Source: Scolanthus callimorphus
Taxonomy: Eukaryota > Cnidaria > Anthozoa > Actiniaria > Edwardsiidae
Direction of reading: 5' to 3'
Length of the DNA stretch: 64,000 nt
Assembly: GCA_033964015.1 (NCBI GenBank)
Contig: CM066917.1
Coordinates: 25,637,951 to 25,701,950, forward strand
The position numbers and the translations under genes were made by a program. This document shows, piece by piece, positions 8,700 through 23,600 of this stretch. Position 1 is the first letter of the stretch, and each line of letters starts with the position of its first letter. Below the pieces are notes generated by a model that saw only the letters and a program-made list of their open reading frames with translations, had not been told where the DNA came from and did no database searches.

Positions 8700-11600
8700 G
8701 TGAGAATGAAAGACGTGTACACCTATTTCAGAAAAGGTTGCACCATCACCAATCTCGTCCTCAGGGTCTTCTGGGTAATTTTCAAGATGGCGGTCACTCG
8801 GAAGAAGACCCTGGCAAAGGCTGGGGCCTTTCCACAGGGAGACCGCCTAAGAAAAACAGTTAAAATCCGACATCGCTGGCGGACAGCCGGGAAGATGACG
8901 CAAATCATTAACACAAGTCATTAAGATAAATTCTAGCTCCGATTTCAACCTTCTCTTCCCGGCTGTCTGCCCGCAGTATAGGATCTCAATTGTTTTTCTT
9001 GGGCCTCAGCCTTTGGGCTTATCTCCGGTGTAATAACCTGTGAGTGCGCACGAACTGCGTCACAAAGCTTCCTTTGTTTGGTAGAACGAATCAGGATGAA
9101 ATAAGAACTGAACACAAAGGTGTCCTCTGGGAATGGTTATTACACCGGAGTTAACCCAGCCTTTGCCAGGGTATTCTTCCGAGTGACCCGCCATCTTGAA
9201 AATTACCCAGAAGACCCTGGGAACGATGTTACACCATCACACCTGTCTGTTGCAGCCCGCGATGCGTCATGGGAGAAAACATAATTATGGATACTGGTCA
9301 GTTTCAGGATAAATAGAACACATCGCTAGCAATAAGAAATTTCACTTTGGGTTAACACGATAGTAATTTCGTTCTTTTTAGTTTCTCCCATGACGCACCG
9401 CGGGTCACAACAGACAGTTATGACGGCGCATCCTTTTCTGAAATAGATGTATTTACACTGTAAAGAACATATACTTCTGGCTTAGTTGGTTGACGGAAGG
9501 AAATGCATAAAATTTGAAGAAGTGCGGTAGTTTGAAACATGCCCAAATAATTATTGATTTTTTTGAGACATGAGATGCAACGCCTATGTAATTTTCGTCA
9601 CGCACCCTCTCTTCATCACATCTCAACGACGTCACGCTTTATCACGCTAAAACGACGTCACGCTTTATTCCACTTAAATGACGTCACCTTTAAATTACGT
9701 CACGCTAAAACGATGTCCTTCTTTATTACGCTAAAACGTCACGCTTAAATAACGTCACGCTTTATCCCGCTAAAACGGCGCCACGCCTTTTTACGATAAA
9801 ACAACGTCGCCCTTTATCACGCTCAAATGACGTCTCGCTTTATCACGCTTATATGACGCTTTATCTCGCTAAAACAACGTCACTCTGTCTTTGTCTGTGC
9901 CTTGTGTATGTCTGTGGCTATGTCTGTGGCTATGTCCATGTCTGTGGCTATGTCTATGTCCATCTGTGTGTCTTTGTCTGTGGCTATGTCTATGTCTATG
10001 TCTTTGTCCATCTGTGTGTCTGTGGCTATGTCTATGTCTTTGTCCATCTGTGTGTCTATGTCTGTATCTGTATCTGTATCTATGTCTATGCCCATTTGTG
10101 TGTCTATGTCTGTGCCTGTGGCTATGTCTTTGTCCATGTGTGTGTCTGTGCCTATGTCTGTATCTATGTCTATGCCATGTCTGTGGCTATGTATGTATCT
10201 ATGCCCATGTGTGTGTCTATGTTTGTGCCTGTGGCTATGTCCATGTGTGTATCTGTGTCTGTTGCTATGTCTATGTCCATGTGTGTGTCTATGCCTATGA
10301 CCTGATATGGAAGATACTTACTCTTGGTGATGGACTCTTTCTAAGACGATATAACGTTGCTGTTTACAGGGCCATGTATCGATGTGCCGATCCTGTTTAT
10401 GGTTAGAGGTGATGGCTTGAATTGTAGTGCGTCAGTCGTACTCCGTGCAAGTATGAATCTCACCCAAGAGAACAGTAACGAGCTCCAAACATTGAGAACT
10501 CGCATTGTTGGAGCAAAACATCTCATATTTCGATTTCCGTTGCTTTTCCGCATTGCATACGAGTTCCAGATGAGGTGTGCTGACAAGTATGGAGCGGTAA
10601 AGAGTAAAACACTTGTTGTGGAAAGCGATGGTAGACCTTTCCTGGGACTGACGTGGAAGAGTAAGCCGAATAAGAAAGTGCGCCCCAACGAGAAGGTGAC
10701 ATTAAAATGTAAGTATACAGTCCATATGGCCCATAGGCCCAAAGTAAACCATTTCCACTGATCTCATTCTGCTCTATTTAAGCATTAGATCACAATTTTC
10801 TATGACTTTATCGGCGCAATAGAGCATGCGTGATGTTGGGAGAGACACGAAAACGTTGTAAAATCACGAGCCGCAGGCAAGTGATTTTAAAACGTTTCGA
10901 GTGTCTCTCCCAACATCACAAGTGCTCTATTTGCCGATAAAGTCATAGAAAGTTGTGATCTAATGCTTTTGTGACTGATAGCGGGGGATAACCATTACTT
11001 TATCGCTGTAATAGAGCATAGATTTGGACCAATCAGAGCGCGCATTATATCGCGTAGCTATATTATAATAAGTTATGGGAGGAGTAAAGGCTAGGACGGA
11101 AAAAGGAAAGTGGGAGGGAGGGTGGGGCAAAGAAAATTCCAACATGGTAACCCACATGTCCGCACACAGGCTTTGAGAGTCGGCCTGGCCGCGGGAGTCG
11201 GAACCAAAGTGATTATGCTAATGAATGGATTACTTATATTCGCACTAATTAGATCAGTGAAAATAGTTACTCCATCTTCTGGCCGCACTAGACGCTCGAA
11301 TACCTATATCTATACCTATACCTACCAGCAACCTTCATCCCATGTTTTGACCTTTAGCTACCAAGGTCGGATCTAGGGGGAGGAAGAGGGGCGGCTTTTC
11401 GGAAGATTTTCCCACGCATTTATTATGTATTTGCTGAAGGAAATTTGCTATTTTTCGTCCCATATTTTCACTACCTGGACCCCTATCTGAAATTCCTGGA
11501 TCCGGCCCGGGCTACTCCTTCTTCTCTTGTGCAATTAGGATTTAGAACTCCCTACCATATAGTCCATACAGCCCAAAGTTATTCCATCCACACCAGACAA

Positions 11601-14600
11601 CCGAATACTGAGAATACCTCTACCTACCAGCAACCTTATACCCATGCTTTGGACTATAGCTACTCCTATCTGTTTTTAATGCTTGTTTTATCGACACTTC
11701 GACATGACACCGCTCCTTTAAGCGCTATATATATGCATACATTTTTCTATTCTAGGGAAATTGAAGGCCCCTGATTGTGACGGGCCCGAAAGACAGACAT
11801 CGCGAAATGTGTCCACAGGTAGCCCAAGACTACGGGTTAACGTGTCGTGCATAGAATTCCCTAACTTGAAAATACATAATTTCGGCCGTACATTGGCCAT
11901 GGCTATAATTCCTAAGAATACTTTGAAAATGGCCAAGGTGAGTAACCAACATTATACAAATCACTCGTGGTCTATTTAACAATTAGACCTCAAGGCCGAA
12001 TGTGCTATGATGAATAGACCATGAGGCCGAAGGCCGAATGGTCTATTGATATCATAGCACATGAGGACGAGAGGTCTAATTGTTTTAGTATAAACCAACT
12101 AGTTGGTCGGTTTTGGCAATGAATTCCATTATTTTATGTTGAAAAAAACAGGTTTTCTTGCAAAGAAAGGTGGTGGTTTTGCCAGGCACGGTCTATCACT
12201 AATAGACCATTAGTAGCTCAGCCAATCAAAATGCAGGATTTGTAATAGACCATTAGTCGGTTTATACTAAATTCTGATTGATTGCGTTGCTAGTGGACTA
12301 TTAGTTATTTAACAGTTATAGGCGCCTCAGGCTCCGTGATTATCGGTAAACAGTGACTGAGATCAATAAGATGACTAGTGGAATTTGACTAAATGAATTT
12401 TTTAGACTAGAGCGGATTTCACATGACTGTCAAGACAATTTTTGTTATTGCGATTGCTTTGCGTTCTCATTGGCTACTCGTTTTTCTCAGCCAATCAAAT
12501 TCTGTAGTAAATACAATTGTGTAATTACTCAGCAATTGGTTCGGCTTGCAATTGGCTGAGAAAAAAGCCATTTAGGAGCAAGTCGTGATTTCTCTCGATT
12601 CTGATTGGCTAGTGATTGCTCAATTGCAATTGTTTTCACGACAGTCATGTGAAAACCGCTCTATCGACAAATTTAGGTTGTCTTGATTTGATGTAAAGCC
12701 TGGTGAACACTTGCGACATAACGACATAAGAAAAATATCACGCGAACCAAATTTAGTGGTTTCAAAACGTCGAAGTCCACAAAAAATAACAGAAGATTGT
12801 TTTGTTGAAGAATATAATGATGATCCATGGAAAATGCTGATTATTTCAATTATTTTCCCATGCTTTTTTCGTTGCAACATAACGTCCTTATGTCGCTAGT
12901 GTGCACCGGGCTTAACAGATTCTTAACCACGCGGTCTTTTTACAGACGTATACGATCCTGATTGTGGCAAGTGTTAATGACAAAACTGCCAACATGACAA
13001 CTTCTATCGAAACATCAGACGTGCTCCCCACTTGTGAAATCGAAGGTAAGTCGTGGCACTTAGACCCCGTCCACACTACACCGTTTTCAAACGAAAACGG
13101 ATACTTTTTGCTCCGTTTTCAAAAAGATTCATGCATCCACACTTATCATTTTCGTATCGTTTTCGCCCGTCCACACTACAACGCGTATCCGTACGAAAAC
13201 GCTGTTATGCATTCAGTAAGCATGCTCGAATAAGCTCAACGCCGGGTTTGCTGTGATGACGTCATCGTTTTAAGATAGCATCGTTTTCACCCGTCCACAC
13301 TAAAAAACAGCGTTTTCAAACAGCTCCGTTTTCAAATCGCTCCACTCTGTAGAGGTTTTTTGAGGTTTGATCCGTTTTCGGCGTGGTAGTGTGAACGATA
13401 GCCCTATCCGGAGCAAAAGGTGTCCGTTTTCGTTTGTAAACGGTATAGTGTGGACGGGGTCTTGGTCTCTGCTACGCTTATCAAGATAGTTCGGTAGAAC
13501 AACAGGATCTCAGTCGATTAGAATAAGGATTATCCTTAAATTGTAAATGCGCGTGTTTTAAGATTATCCTTATTACAATTACTTTCGTTCTATCATAGAC
13601 TATGTTTAGAACGAAGCAATATGTATAAACACTCTAAAATAATCCGAACCTCCAACCAAAAAAACCATCCCCAAACAAGCACCCAAGCCACCCTTTCAGA
13701 GCGCTCTACACAAGTGTACTACTGCAACCTACATACATGTGGGACTATAAGCTTGAAGCCTATAAGCTTGAAGCGCAAAGGATGATGGGGGCATCTAAAC
13801 TGCTACTGTTTGATCTGAATTCAGACAGTTCTCGCAACCACAGGTGAAATGATTAAATTTCAGCACATTTCCTAGCATGTTTGTCTCTAATATTTTACAG
13901 AAATTTAAATATATCGTTACCCATACTCCCTAGCGCACCAAGCTTATATGCTTTTTTGTTTTACAACGTATCCCGGAAAGGGTATATTGAAGTTTACACT
14001 TAACATATTTGGAATTCCAGTTCCTAGTTTTCCTAGCTACACAGGTAACCCGCGTCATGCTCGGGCTCATCACCTCTTCTCCAATATGACAGCGAGACGG
14101 ACAATGTCTAAACTTCGTCTCCTCGTTTGTTCACATTTCCCTTCTCACACATTTTAATCAAATTTACAAAATAACACCTATTTTATATGGTGAATGTGCG
14201 CATTCTGATTGGTTAAAAGGCGTGTTTGTAAGAGACCTGAGAAACACGAATGTCACACAACGCTGTCGCGCGTGTGTTTGTTATTTTCTAAAAGCAATAA
14301 AAGTACTTTCTCTTGCTCTCTGGTTTCTTACAAACACTCGGGGAATGTTGGTCGAACTGATAAAACTTGAAAGACACTCGCCTGCGGCTCGTGTCTTTCA
14401 AGTTTTGATCAGTTCTCCCAACATCCCCCTCGTGTTTGTAAGAAACCAGAGAGCACGCGGAAAGTACTTTTATTGCTTAAATACGACATCATAATTCATG
14501 GTTATTTAAGGGTCTGCGTTTCTTTTTCTACGACATATATTTCAGGGGCGTAGCTAGGGGGGTCCTGGGGTGCCTGTGACCCCCCTTTTTAAAAGAAAAA

Positions 14601-17600
14601 TACAGTAAACATTAAGAAAAAATCGGAAAGCTGGAAAAGGGCACCATACATTTGTACAGATGTGACCCTCCTTTCTCAAACCCTGGCTACGCCCCTGTAT
14701 TTTTTTCAATAACTTAATAAGCCGTATAATTTTCTCTAAATAAAATACTAAAAACACATGTAATAAGAACGACACATTAAAACTGTATTGTATGGTATGA
14801 GCGGCTAAAGTGCTAATGAAATATCCCGTGTGTGCTTCTGAGCGTTAGCCCTAGTAAGCGGAGAAAGAAAAAAATCTCTGACCCCCAGGGGGGTACTCGG
14901 ATATAAAAATGACGGGGGGCTCCGACGGAGCTCCAAATTTCATACCCAAAAAAATACCTGAACCATAAATTTCATACCCAAAAAAATACCTGAACCATAA
15001 ATTTCATACCCAAAAAAATACCTGAACCATACATTTTATACAAAAAAAAACCTGCTCCCAAAATTTCATACCCCAAAAAATACCCAGCTTTTTAAGCTTC
15101 TCGTGTTACAAAGAGTACTTGCCTTTTTTCTTTGTTTGTCATCACCTGTTTCCCGGAAATAACTTTAGTTTAAAGGCAGTATCTTGACAATCAACAAGCC
15201 GGTCAAAAGTTTAACAACCCCAAAAAAATACCCGCAGATTTTTCAACCCCCCAAAAATATTTGGTAGAATTTTCAACCCAAAAAAATACTTTTACTACAA
15301 ATTTCATACCCAAAAAAATACGTCGGACCCCCCGTCATTTTTATATCCGAGTACCCCCCCCCCCCCCCCCCTGGGCTCTGACCCCGATCAGAGATATTTC
15401 CTCTTTCTCCGCTTACTAGGGCTAACGCTTGGGGTCAGAGATTTTTTCTCTTTCTCCGTTTACTAGGGCTAACGCTCAGAAGCACACACGGGATATTTCA
15501 TTAGCACTTTAGCTTACACTATACACTTAATGACTGCTTCCGAGGGAAACAGCGAGTTTTGTTTTCCCGAGAATCTCGATGTTTCCCGAGACGAAGTCGA
15601 GGGAAACATCGAGATTCGAGGGAACGCAAAATTTGCTGTTTCCCGAGGGTGCAGTCATTAAGTGTTTTATTATATAGCAAAAAGAAAATACGGTAAAAAT
15701 CATAAAAAATCACTCGCCGAAATTTCTCGCTCTAGCGATGTCGCCCGCGCGGGCAACAATTTTTTAATTGTAGCTCGCGCGGGCTACATTGGATTTGTAG
15801 CCCGCCACGTGACCATGATAGAACCAATCAGAGCGCGCGCTTTGACCGAATAAACACGAGCTATATAATAAACAAGGTTAGTTCCTTATCTACCTAGTGC
15901 TACGCGGCCACACTTGTCTGAACATATACTATTAGTATTTTGTTTCATTCCTCAGGGTATAGGAGAGTCGAGAAGGATGGGAAAGTGCGCCTAAGATGCC
16001 AAGCAGATGTAACTGACTCAGATATTGGCTACTCTTGGGCGTGTAGGAGTAATGGTACTGTTTGCAGGAAGCTTGGAAATCCAGGCGGAGTGTTGGAAGA
16101 ACTTGTAATCAGTTCTCAATCGTCTCGTATCAAACTTAATGCAAAGGAGCTTCCTCCAGGAGAGTAAGTACGATTCAGAAGCAACATCGTTCCCAGGGTC
16201 TTCTGGGTAATTTTCAAGTTGGTGTCACTGCGTTATTTTTTTTTTCTCTTTAGTATATTAAGATGTAATTTGTAATAATTAAAACTTTCTTAAAATAGAA
16301 AGAAAATAAGAAAAAATGAATGGAAGAAAAAGAGAAAAAAGAATAAAAGGAGAGAAAAGCGATGGAAGGAAGGAAAGAAAGGTGGAAGGAAGGAGAAAAC
16401 AGAAAAGGAGAAAAAAGAATGTGCGAAAGAAAGAAAGTGAGAGGCAAAGCCAAGAAAAAAAGAAAGAGAGAAATAGAAAATTTTCGATTCCAGTATAACG
16501 AGGTAGGAATATCCTTTAAACCTGAAGTTTGACAGTGCCGGATCCAGGAATATACAAAGGGGTTTCCGTTTCCTTCGTCGCTCCTTCAAAGACTGATACG
16601 GGCAATATAATAGGTTGATATCTTGTGAAGTCAATAGTAAAAATCAGCAAGCGTAACGGAGCTACAAAGAGAATTTCAATAGCGCATGGCGAATGAAGCG
16701 TAATTAGAAAGTTTTACGTTCGTCATGCGAATTATGAGCGCATTGCGGGAAGTTCAATTTACAGAAAACATGTGGGCTAATGAGTTTCTTGCCACCCAAG
16801 ACATTCAAGGCTTTTGAGAAAAACTCTTTGCTCCTGAAAAATGTCATCAAAATGTTCGAGATCAATTAATACTACTCCCAAGAACGTATTAACGTTTTCA
16901 CAAAGTTTGGAGGCTCTGCGAAGGTTTTTTGAAATGAGTGGATTGCTGTGCGGCAAAAGGCTCATTAACCCACATTTTCTCTCATGCATGTTCTCTTTAC
17001 AAATATAAATTTAACTGCGCGGTTACAACTGAACGTACAACCTTCAAATTTTCTGAGTAGGCTTCATTGATTTTCCGCTATTGATATTCAATGTTGATTA
17101 TTTTTTTTATTATATAAACACCAATGAAATACCAGGTGATCTCCCGCGCGAAAACTTGATATCTTCACGCGTGAAAATATGTGAAAATATCACACTTGCC
17201 TTTGCTGAATGCTCGATTTTTAAGCTTAACTCAAATAAAATTGAATTTGGTATTTCATTGATGTTTATATAATAAACAGAACATTACATGACCGCTTGGA
17301 GATACGAATTTTTTCTTCTCGTGTTAAAAATTTATCTCACTCGTTCGCTGCGCTCACTCGTGAGATAAATTTTCAACACTCGAAGATAAAATTCGTATCT
17401 CCGCGCGGCCATGTAATATCCTCTATATCTCCTTCAACATTCTGAATCTAGATCCTGCTTATGCAAATGAGTTCAGACTGTAAACAAAGGATCCTCTTAT
17501 ATGTAGAGCTCGGCCATGCGTGGTTTTAGTATCACCAATAGAATCCTATGATATCTCTTTTTTGTGTAAATTGAGGACGAGATATCACAGGATTCAAGTA

Positions 17601-20600
17601 TATTCAAAGCGTTCAGTCGGTAGATTCCGCCGAAAATAGCACTCAAAAAGACGATATCGCCCTCATCGCTGCGCGACTCGTGCGATATCGCTTTTTGAGT
17701 GCTATTTTCTTAGCGGAATCTAGCCTCCTGAAGCTTTGAATAATCCTATAAAATCCACATTGTTTTGGTGCTCAAGGGGGGTTCCTTTCGAACCCCCTTG
17801 GATCCGTCACTGTTCGACGTTGCGCGTTAGGCTTTAGATAAATTATCTTCTTCAGGTACAACTTCACGTGCACCTTTACAAGTGAATCACAGTCCAACAA
17901 TTGCAGTGCTAGCATCAAAATCCTGAATGACACAGACATTCCAAAGTGCTCGTTTAGGGACGTAAGAAAGCTCCAGGAAAGGACTCCTGACCCGAAAGAA
18001 ACGCTTAAAATCGGTTTTGCGGTAGCATCCTCTACAGGCGGCGCCGCGACGTGGAGCATAGTAGCGTCTCCGGGTAGGTTTGTTCGACTTCAAATAGAGC
18101 GGATTTCAGGAGAGTGTTGAAAACTATACGTAAGTAAGGGTGGACCATTAGAAATCGGGACAGGGGGTGGGCAATTCTCAAAAAAAAAAATCGAGCAAGG
18201 CCAATCCTTACCCCAAATAAATTATTGCAGAGATCCAAGCGAGTAAAAAAAAAACATCATAGAAAAAATTCTCGGCACAACCCCGAAAAAAAAATTCGTG
18301 CGCAAAAACAACTGCCCCAACTCCCCATTTCTAATGGTCCACCACGCACCCCTAAGTCCATCATAAACGAAACCCATTCAACAACCAACTCGGAGGCGAA
18401 GTTATTACGACTTACGATAGTTGTTACCCAAGAAAACACTGACGATTGCAGGACTAAAAAGCAATTAACATTTGTTTGGTTTTTCTTTGCAATCTGATTG
18501 GCTGGGAGAACAAAGTCCCGATGTTCAGTCAATCGTAACGCGAAAAAATGCGAAGGCAAAGTAAATCTGGGTTCGAGAGTCATCAAAATTCGCTCTAACT
18601 GTTATACTAACACGAGGGATTTACTGCGGAATTCCAGACTGAGGGATGAAGTTTTTGGGCGAGGTCTATGCAAAAAGTTTAGTCCGAAGTCTGGAATTCT
18701 GCACTAAAGGCCCATGTACACGACAGGGATTTTTTGGCACGGCTCTGATAAAATGTGGCACGGGTACCAAATTTAGTGGCACGGCTCGGATATATGCGCC
18801 TGGTAAATGGTTTTTCCGTTCTAAATTTAGTCAGAGCCGGACCGTAGCGAGGCGAGGTAGTCCAAGAACCATTTTTATCCGAGCCGTGCCAAACATTTCT
18901 GTCGTGTAAATGGGGCTTAAAGCCCGAGTAAACAAGGTTATTACAACAATGGAGTATTAGGCATATTACCTGATATGAACTTGCGTACTAAAGTATAAAT
19001 CAAATGCGCGAAGGTCTCTATGGGCTTTGGATACAACAAAGTGATTTTGCTGTAACATTACTGATATTGAAATCATATAAAATGGCTCTACTTTTTAGGG
19101 CCCTTTTTACCACATAGATCGCCCTTAGTCCGTAATTAAGAAAAACACTCCCTTTACTAACTAATAGTTATTTCAATCTTTTCATTCCATTATAAAATTT
19201 ATTTTATTAGAAGAACCGTACACATTTTATGGAAGCCAAGAGCATGGGACACTCGAAGCAAATGGAAGTGTTCATCGACACTTTGTAATTGGCGGTGGCA
19301 GTTTGCTTAGCGGAAGCCCCTATCTATTCATACTAACAGTCGTGGGTTACAACAACAAAGAAGCTTCTTGCGCAGTTGTCTTCCGGACATGTACAACTCC
19401 CTCTCTAGGTAGGTTATGTCTTTAGACCAACAACAACAAACAACAAACAAAACAGTTTATTGTGTCCTCTAATATATAGATTTAGCCACTGGCTAAAAGC
19501 GGAGCTCCCGGTTACATATTTTTTTTAACGAGACAAAAAGGTTGCCATTGTACATGAATAGATAGCCTTGCACCGTTATACCACGTGACTAAGCACTTGT
19601 TCATCCAAGTGTGGTTATCTAAGGTTCATCCCTTCAACGATGTAAACCTATTCACGTTTGATGAAGGCATCAATGACGTCATACCACGTGACCATACAGT
19701 TGCACCCCCCTTGCCACTTAGATAACTTCACCCAAGTTTGGTTGTCTGAAGTTCATCCCTTCTTGAGATATATCATTTTTCTGCTATGATGACGTCATCA
19801 ATGACGTCATACCACGTGACCATGTGTTGCACCCCCCTTGCCACTTAGACAACTTCACCCAAGTTTGGTTGTCTGAGGTCCATCCCTTCCCGAGATTTGT
19901 TAATTTTCTTAGTATACCACAGGGTTCCCATGAGTTTCCGCGTACGGCGGACGGACGGACGGACGTACGCTATACCTTTTATTCAGGAAGAGACAAAAAA
20001 ATTCATATCTCAAGAAGAGAACCACCTATGGCAACCAAACTTGGACACATTCATCTTTTTGGCGATACCTTTTTAACGCCCTAGTCATTTGACTTGGCGT
20101 CGTCAATAACGTGAGCAGAATGAGCGAGAAACCCCATGACGTTTGAAAATCAACTCCATACCTATGCCTGGACGTTATTTCCTTAGGTATGGTGCTCCGC
20201 TATAAATAATAAATTAAATAAATTATAGCTCCGCTATAAATAAGTACAAGAAAAACGTTTATAGCGGAGCTCCTGCGCGGGCCGAAGGCCCGCGCAAGCG
20301 GAGCACCATACCTAAGGAAATAACGTCTCGCATAACTATGGAGTTGATTTTCAAACGTCACGGGCTTTCTCGCTCATTTTGCTTACGTTATTGACGGCGC
20401 CAAGTCAAATGATTAGGGCGTTGAAATGGTATCGCCCAAAAGATTAATGTGTCCAAGTTTGGTTGCCATAGGTTGTTCCCTTCTTGAGATATTAATTTTT
20501 TTGTTTCTTCCTGGTATTAAAGGTATAGCGTACGTCCGTCCGTCCGTCCGCCGTACGCGGAAACTCATGGGAACCCTGTGGTATACTAAGAAAATTAAAA

Positions 20601-23600
20601 AATCTCGGGAAGGGATGGACCTTAGACAACCAAACTTGGAAGAAGTTATCTAAGTGGCAAGGGGGTGCAACTGCGTGGTCACGTGGTATGACGTCATCGA
20701 TGACGTCATCATAGGAGAAAAATGTTATATCTCAAGAAGGGATGAACCTCAGACAACCAAACTTGGGTGAAGTTATCTAAGTTGCAAGGGGGGTGCAACT
20801 GCATGGTCACGTGGTATGACGTCATTGATGACGTCAGCATAGGAGAAAAATGATATATCTCAAGAAGGGATGAACCTCACACAACCAAACTTGGATGAAG
20901 TTATCTAAGTGGCAAGGAGGGTGATACTGCATGGTCACGTGGTATGACGTCATTGATGACGTCATCATAGGAGAAAAGTGATACATCTCAAGAAGGGATG
21001 AGCCTCAGACAACCAAACTTGGGTGAAGTTATCTAAGTGGCAAGGGGGTGCAACTGCATGGTCACGTGATATGACGTCATTGATGACGTCATCATAGGAG
21101 AAAAATGATATATCTCAAGAAGGGATGAACCTCAGACAACCAAACTTGGGTGAAGTTATTTAAGTGGCAAGGAGGGTGCAACTGCATGGTCACGTGGTAT
21201 GACGTCATTGATGACGTCATCATAGGAGGAAAATGATATATCTCAAGAAGGGATGAACCTCAGACAACAAAACTTGGGTGAAGTTATCTAAGTGGCAAGG
21301 GGGGTGCAACAGCATGGTCGCGAGGTATGACGTCATCGATGACGTCATCATAGGAGAAAAATGAAATATCTCAAGAAGGGATGAACTTCAGACAACCAAA
21401 CTTGGGTGAAGTTATCTAAGTGGCAAGGTGGGTGTAACTCCATGGTTACGTGGTATGACGTCATTGATGACGTCATCAAACGTGAAAAGGTTTACATCGT
21501 TGAAGGGATGAACCTTAGATAACCACACTTGGGTGAACAAGTGCTTAGTCACGTGGTATAACGGTGCAAGGCTATCTATTTATGTACAATGGCAACCTTT
21601 TTGTCTCGTTAAAAAAATTTGTAACCGGGAGCTCCGCTTTTAGCCAGTGGCTAAATCTATATATTATAGTACAGATGACATTAAGAGTGTAGGAGAACAC
21701 AGCCACTCTAAAAAATAGCAGAGCTAATCGAGTTTAAAGGCTATGTCACACGAGGCAATTTTTCTTGCAACTTGCAACGCGACGATGACGAATTATAAAA
21801 CATTGCTAGTTGCTGCGTGATCAACACACTCGCAATATTTTTTGCAACATGCAATACGCCTGCGATAAGATTATGAAGTACAGTGGTTATCCAAGTAAAA
21901 ACATGAATGATGTGCGCTGATTGGCTAATAAGAAGATAACATTGCCTCGTGAATTGCAGAGACATGTCACACGCTGGCAATTTTGCTCGCAATGTTGCGA
22001 ATAGTAGAAATCAAATCTACTTTTTCTGCAACTCGCAGCGCAACACTTTGTTGCGTTGCCTCGGTATGTCAGATGCGCAACATTCACTGCAATTCGCAAC
22101 GCAACAAAATTGCGTTACGAGTTGCAAGAAAAATTGCCTTGTGTGACATGGCCTAAAGTGGCGAAGGTCAGACGATACCTGTCAATAATTAATATTAAAA
22201 CATTGATAGATAAATGACTATGACCAATCATAAATACTGACAGGAGCTGCAAGTAATATATATTGAACCGTTCGAGCCCTGTTGGTGAAGAAAGCTATGC
22301 TAAGTGGTGAGCCTTAGTAAGGGCCGACCATAAATATTCATAGGTGACCCAACTGCTGCACGGCATGTTAATAGCCGTATTCACACTAGAGGACGGAAAA
22401 CTCGTCATGACGGGTTTTTCGTCTGACGAGTTCTCCGTCTGAGGTTTCACACGAAAAACGGTTTCACACGAAAAACTCGTCTCAGACGTCTAGACGTAGT
22501 GTGAATACGGCTGATTGAACCGTACATCATTTAAATTAATAGCCGTATTCACACTAGAATAGTAATTTCTTTCCCGTGCTCATTCATTGCGTTCACACTT
22601 GAACGCAAGCGTAGATACAATCGATTCTTGATCGGCACAAGTAGAATCCGGGCTCTTGGCACGACCGCCGCCATCTTGTGAATTTCGCCATCCAAGAGAA
22701 CACTGAATTTCACACAATTTAGCAGAAATGTTAATGCAGACATGTTCTCAAATAATTCATCGCCTATATAAATACATAGAAAATAGTCGATTATAAATCG
22801 AGGGGTATGCTTGGGACTCAACACTCGCGTTGTGTTGCGACAAAAGAAGTCGCAAAGGGTCGCGAAAATCCTCCGGGTTTCACGCAACTGGGGCGTCTTT
22901 TCATGGAATAAGAAAAATCGTATTTAAGAAAGTATAGCACAACTCTTTTCAATATTCCTGAAACTAAACGAAAGTAATATACAACTACTATTCCCCGAAA
23001 GGGAATGAATACTATAGTGAGGGGAATTGTTGTTCTAGTATTCACCAAATAAGTTGGTTGAAATACGACAATATTGTCAGTTTAACTAGAAACGTTTGCG
23101 AATGACACAGGAGCTCGCGCGCGACACAAAGCAGTAAATATCCTCAGTTAGTATAAACCAACTAATGGTCTATTACAAATCCTGCGTTCTGATTGGCTGA
23201 GCTACTAATGGTCTATTAGTGATAGACCGTGCCTGGCAAAACCACCACCTTTCTTTGCAAAGAAACTTGATATTTCAACATAAAATAATGGAATTCATTG
23301 CCAAAACTGACCAACTAGTTGGTTTATACTAAAACAATTAGACCTCTCGTCCTCATGTGCTATGATATCAATAGACCATTCGGCCTTCGACCTAATGGTC
23401 TATTCATCATAGCACATTCGGCCTCGAGGTCTAATTGTTAAATATTCCGAGTTTCAGGAGCCAATCAGAGCGCGCGGAATTGGATATCCATGCTGATATG
23501 GTGCAACACCAAAATGCAACGCCAAATTCGTCCATGTCATTTTATATTGTTTTTTATTTACAGGTTATTGTTATTGTTATTGTTATTGTTATTGTTATTG

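Noticed and set aside
9595..9885. Could the ACGTCACGCTTTATCACG array be a CRISPR array?
   Set aside because: There are no unique spacers of constant length between repeats, units vary freely, and the context is an animal gene intron.
9853..10406. Cys/Leu/Val/Met-rich frames
   Set aside because: Translations of the TATGTC-type array; only the part from 10370 on is a splice-bounded exon, in one frame.
22549..22887. 112-codon minus-strand frame
   Set aside because: Overlaps the end of a MITE, no domain or splice support.
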